From: Flexicrinis sp001567485
GTDB lineage: Bacteria > Chloroflexota > Anaerolineae > Aggregatilineales > Phototrophicaceae
Direction of reading: 5' to 3'
NCBI GenBank assembly: GCA_030263635.1
Contig: SZPI01000131.1
Span: 1-7,674 of the forward strand
Length of the DNA stretch: 7,674 bases
Part shown: positions 7,585 through 7,674 of the stretch, piece by piece
Layout: the number at the start of each line of letters is the position of its first letter
Numbering within the stretch: position 1 is the stretch's first letter
The notes under the pieces: model-generated
What the model saw: the letters and a program-made list of their open reading frames with translations, nothing else
Told to the model about the DNA's origin: nothing
The model's database searches: none
Translations under genes and position numbers: made by a program

Positions 7585-7674
7585 GAGGGTGTTTGAAAAG
7601 TCGAAAGAATGGGATAAAGTGGGGGCATGACAACACGAAAAGCTTATCCCAGTGACCTGAATGATGCAGCGTGG
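7585..7674 (+). mobile_element. Left end of an IS5-like insertion sequence (cut by window edge)
   Basis: The transposase start at 7627 is preceded by GAGGGTGTTTGAAAAGTCG (7585-7603), which resembles IS5-family terminal inverted repeats of the GAG..TGTTTGAAAA type. Taking 7585 as the outer end puts the start codon 42 bp inside the element, a normal distance. The right end and any target duplication lie outside the window, so the boundary is provisional. The element sits about 60 bp from the -10 box of the MEMO-like gene and points away from it. Confidence 0.6.
7627..7674 (+). CDS. IS5-family transposase, N-terminal fragment
   Basis: Only the first 16 codons are inside the window: MTTRKAYPSDLNDAAW. 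This matches the common opening of IS5-family DDE transposases with a DUF4096-type N-terminus (YPSDLTDAQW). GTGGGGG (7619-7625) directly before the ATG can serve as a ribosome site, though the spacing is tight. Whether the full gene is intact cannot be seen. Confidence 0.75.
   Translation, partial: MTTRKAYPSDLNDAAW

Overview
The window is 7.7 kb of GC-rich bacterial DNA. Dense ordinary coding sequence runs from 1 to about 5240, a decayed accessory patch lies at about 5290-6600, one more intact gene spans 6598-7485, and the edge of an insertion sequence begins near 7585. The style of GyrA, the BdbC-type disulfide protein, the small-protein/HNH pair and the Rhs-core debris together suggest a member of Chloroflexota (Anaerolineae-like). 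That placement is an inference from protein style, not proven by any marker search.

Left part (1-2531): a membrane disulfide-bond protein of the BdbC/DsbB family (minus) with a good sigma-70 promoter; a short MazG-like nucleotide pyrophosphohydrolase (plus); a secreted protein of unknown function (minus) that converges on it with only 5 bp between the stop codons; and a small membrane-anchored TPR protein (minus). The secreted gene has a strong ribosome binding site and, just upstream, two tandem 14-bp repeats containing a 13-bp dyad that looks like an operator.

Centre (2532-5286): a complete gyrA for the DNA gyrase A subunit, divergent from the TPR gene and ending at a clear intrinsic terminator. 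Catalytic Arg-Tyr, GyrA box and quinolone-pocket Ser/Asp are all present.

Accessory patch (5287-6597): a frameshifted scrap of an Rhs-repeat core domain; an intact 85-residue acidic helical protein whose promoter seems to lie in the Rhs scrap; an HNH-endonuclease gene coupled to it by an ATGA overlap but gutted by an internal deletion; then about 620 bp with no convincing gene and much lower GC in its middle. This reads as a site where foreign modules have landed and decayed.

Right part (6598-7674): a MEMO/AMMECR2-family protein (minus) with all expected metal-site residues and an exact TATAAT box upstream, then the left end of an IS5-like element with the first 16 codons of its transposase.

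Apart from the coupled small-protein/HNH pair, the genes do not form an obvious pathway. I saw no complete undescribed system. The nearest candidate is that two-gene module, of which only the first gene survives intact here.
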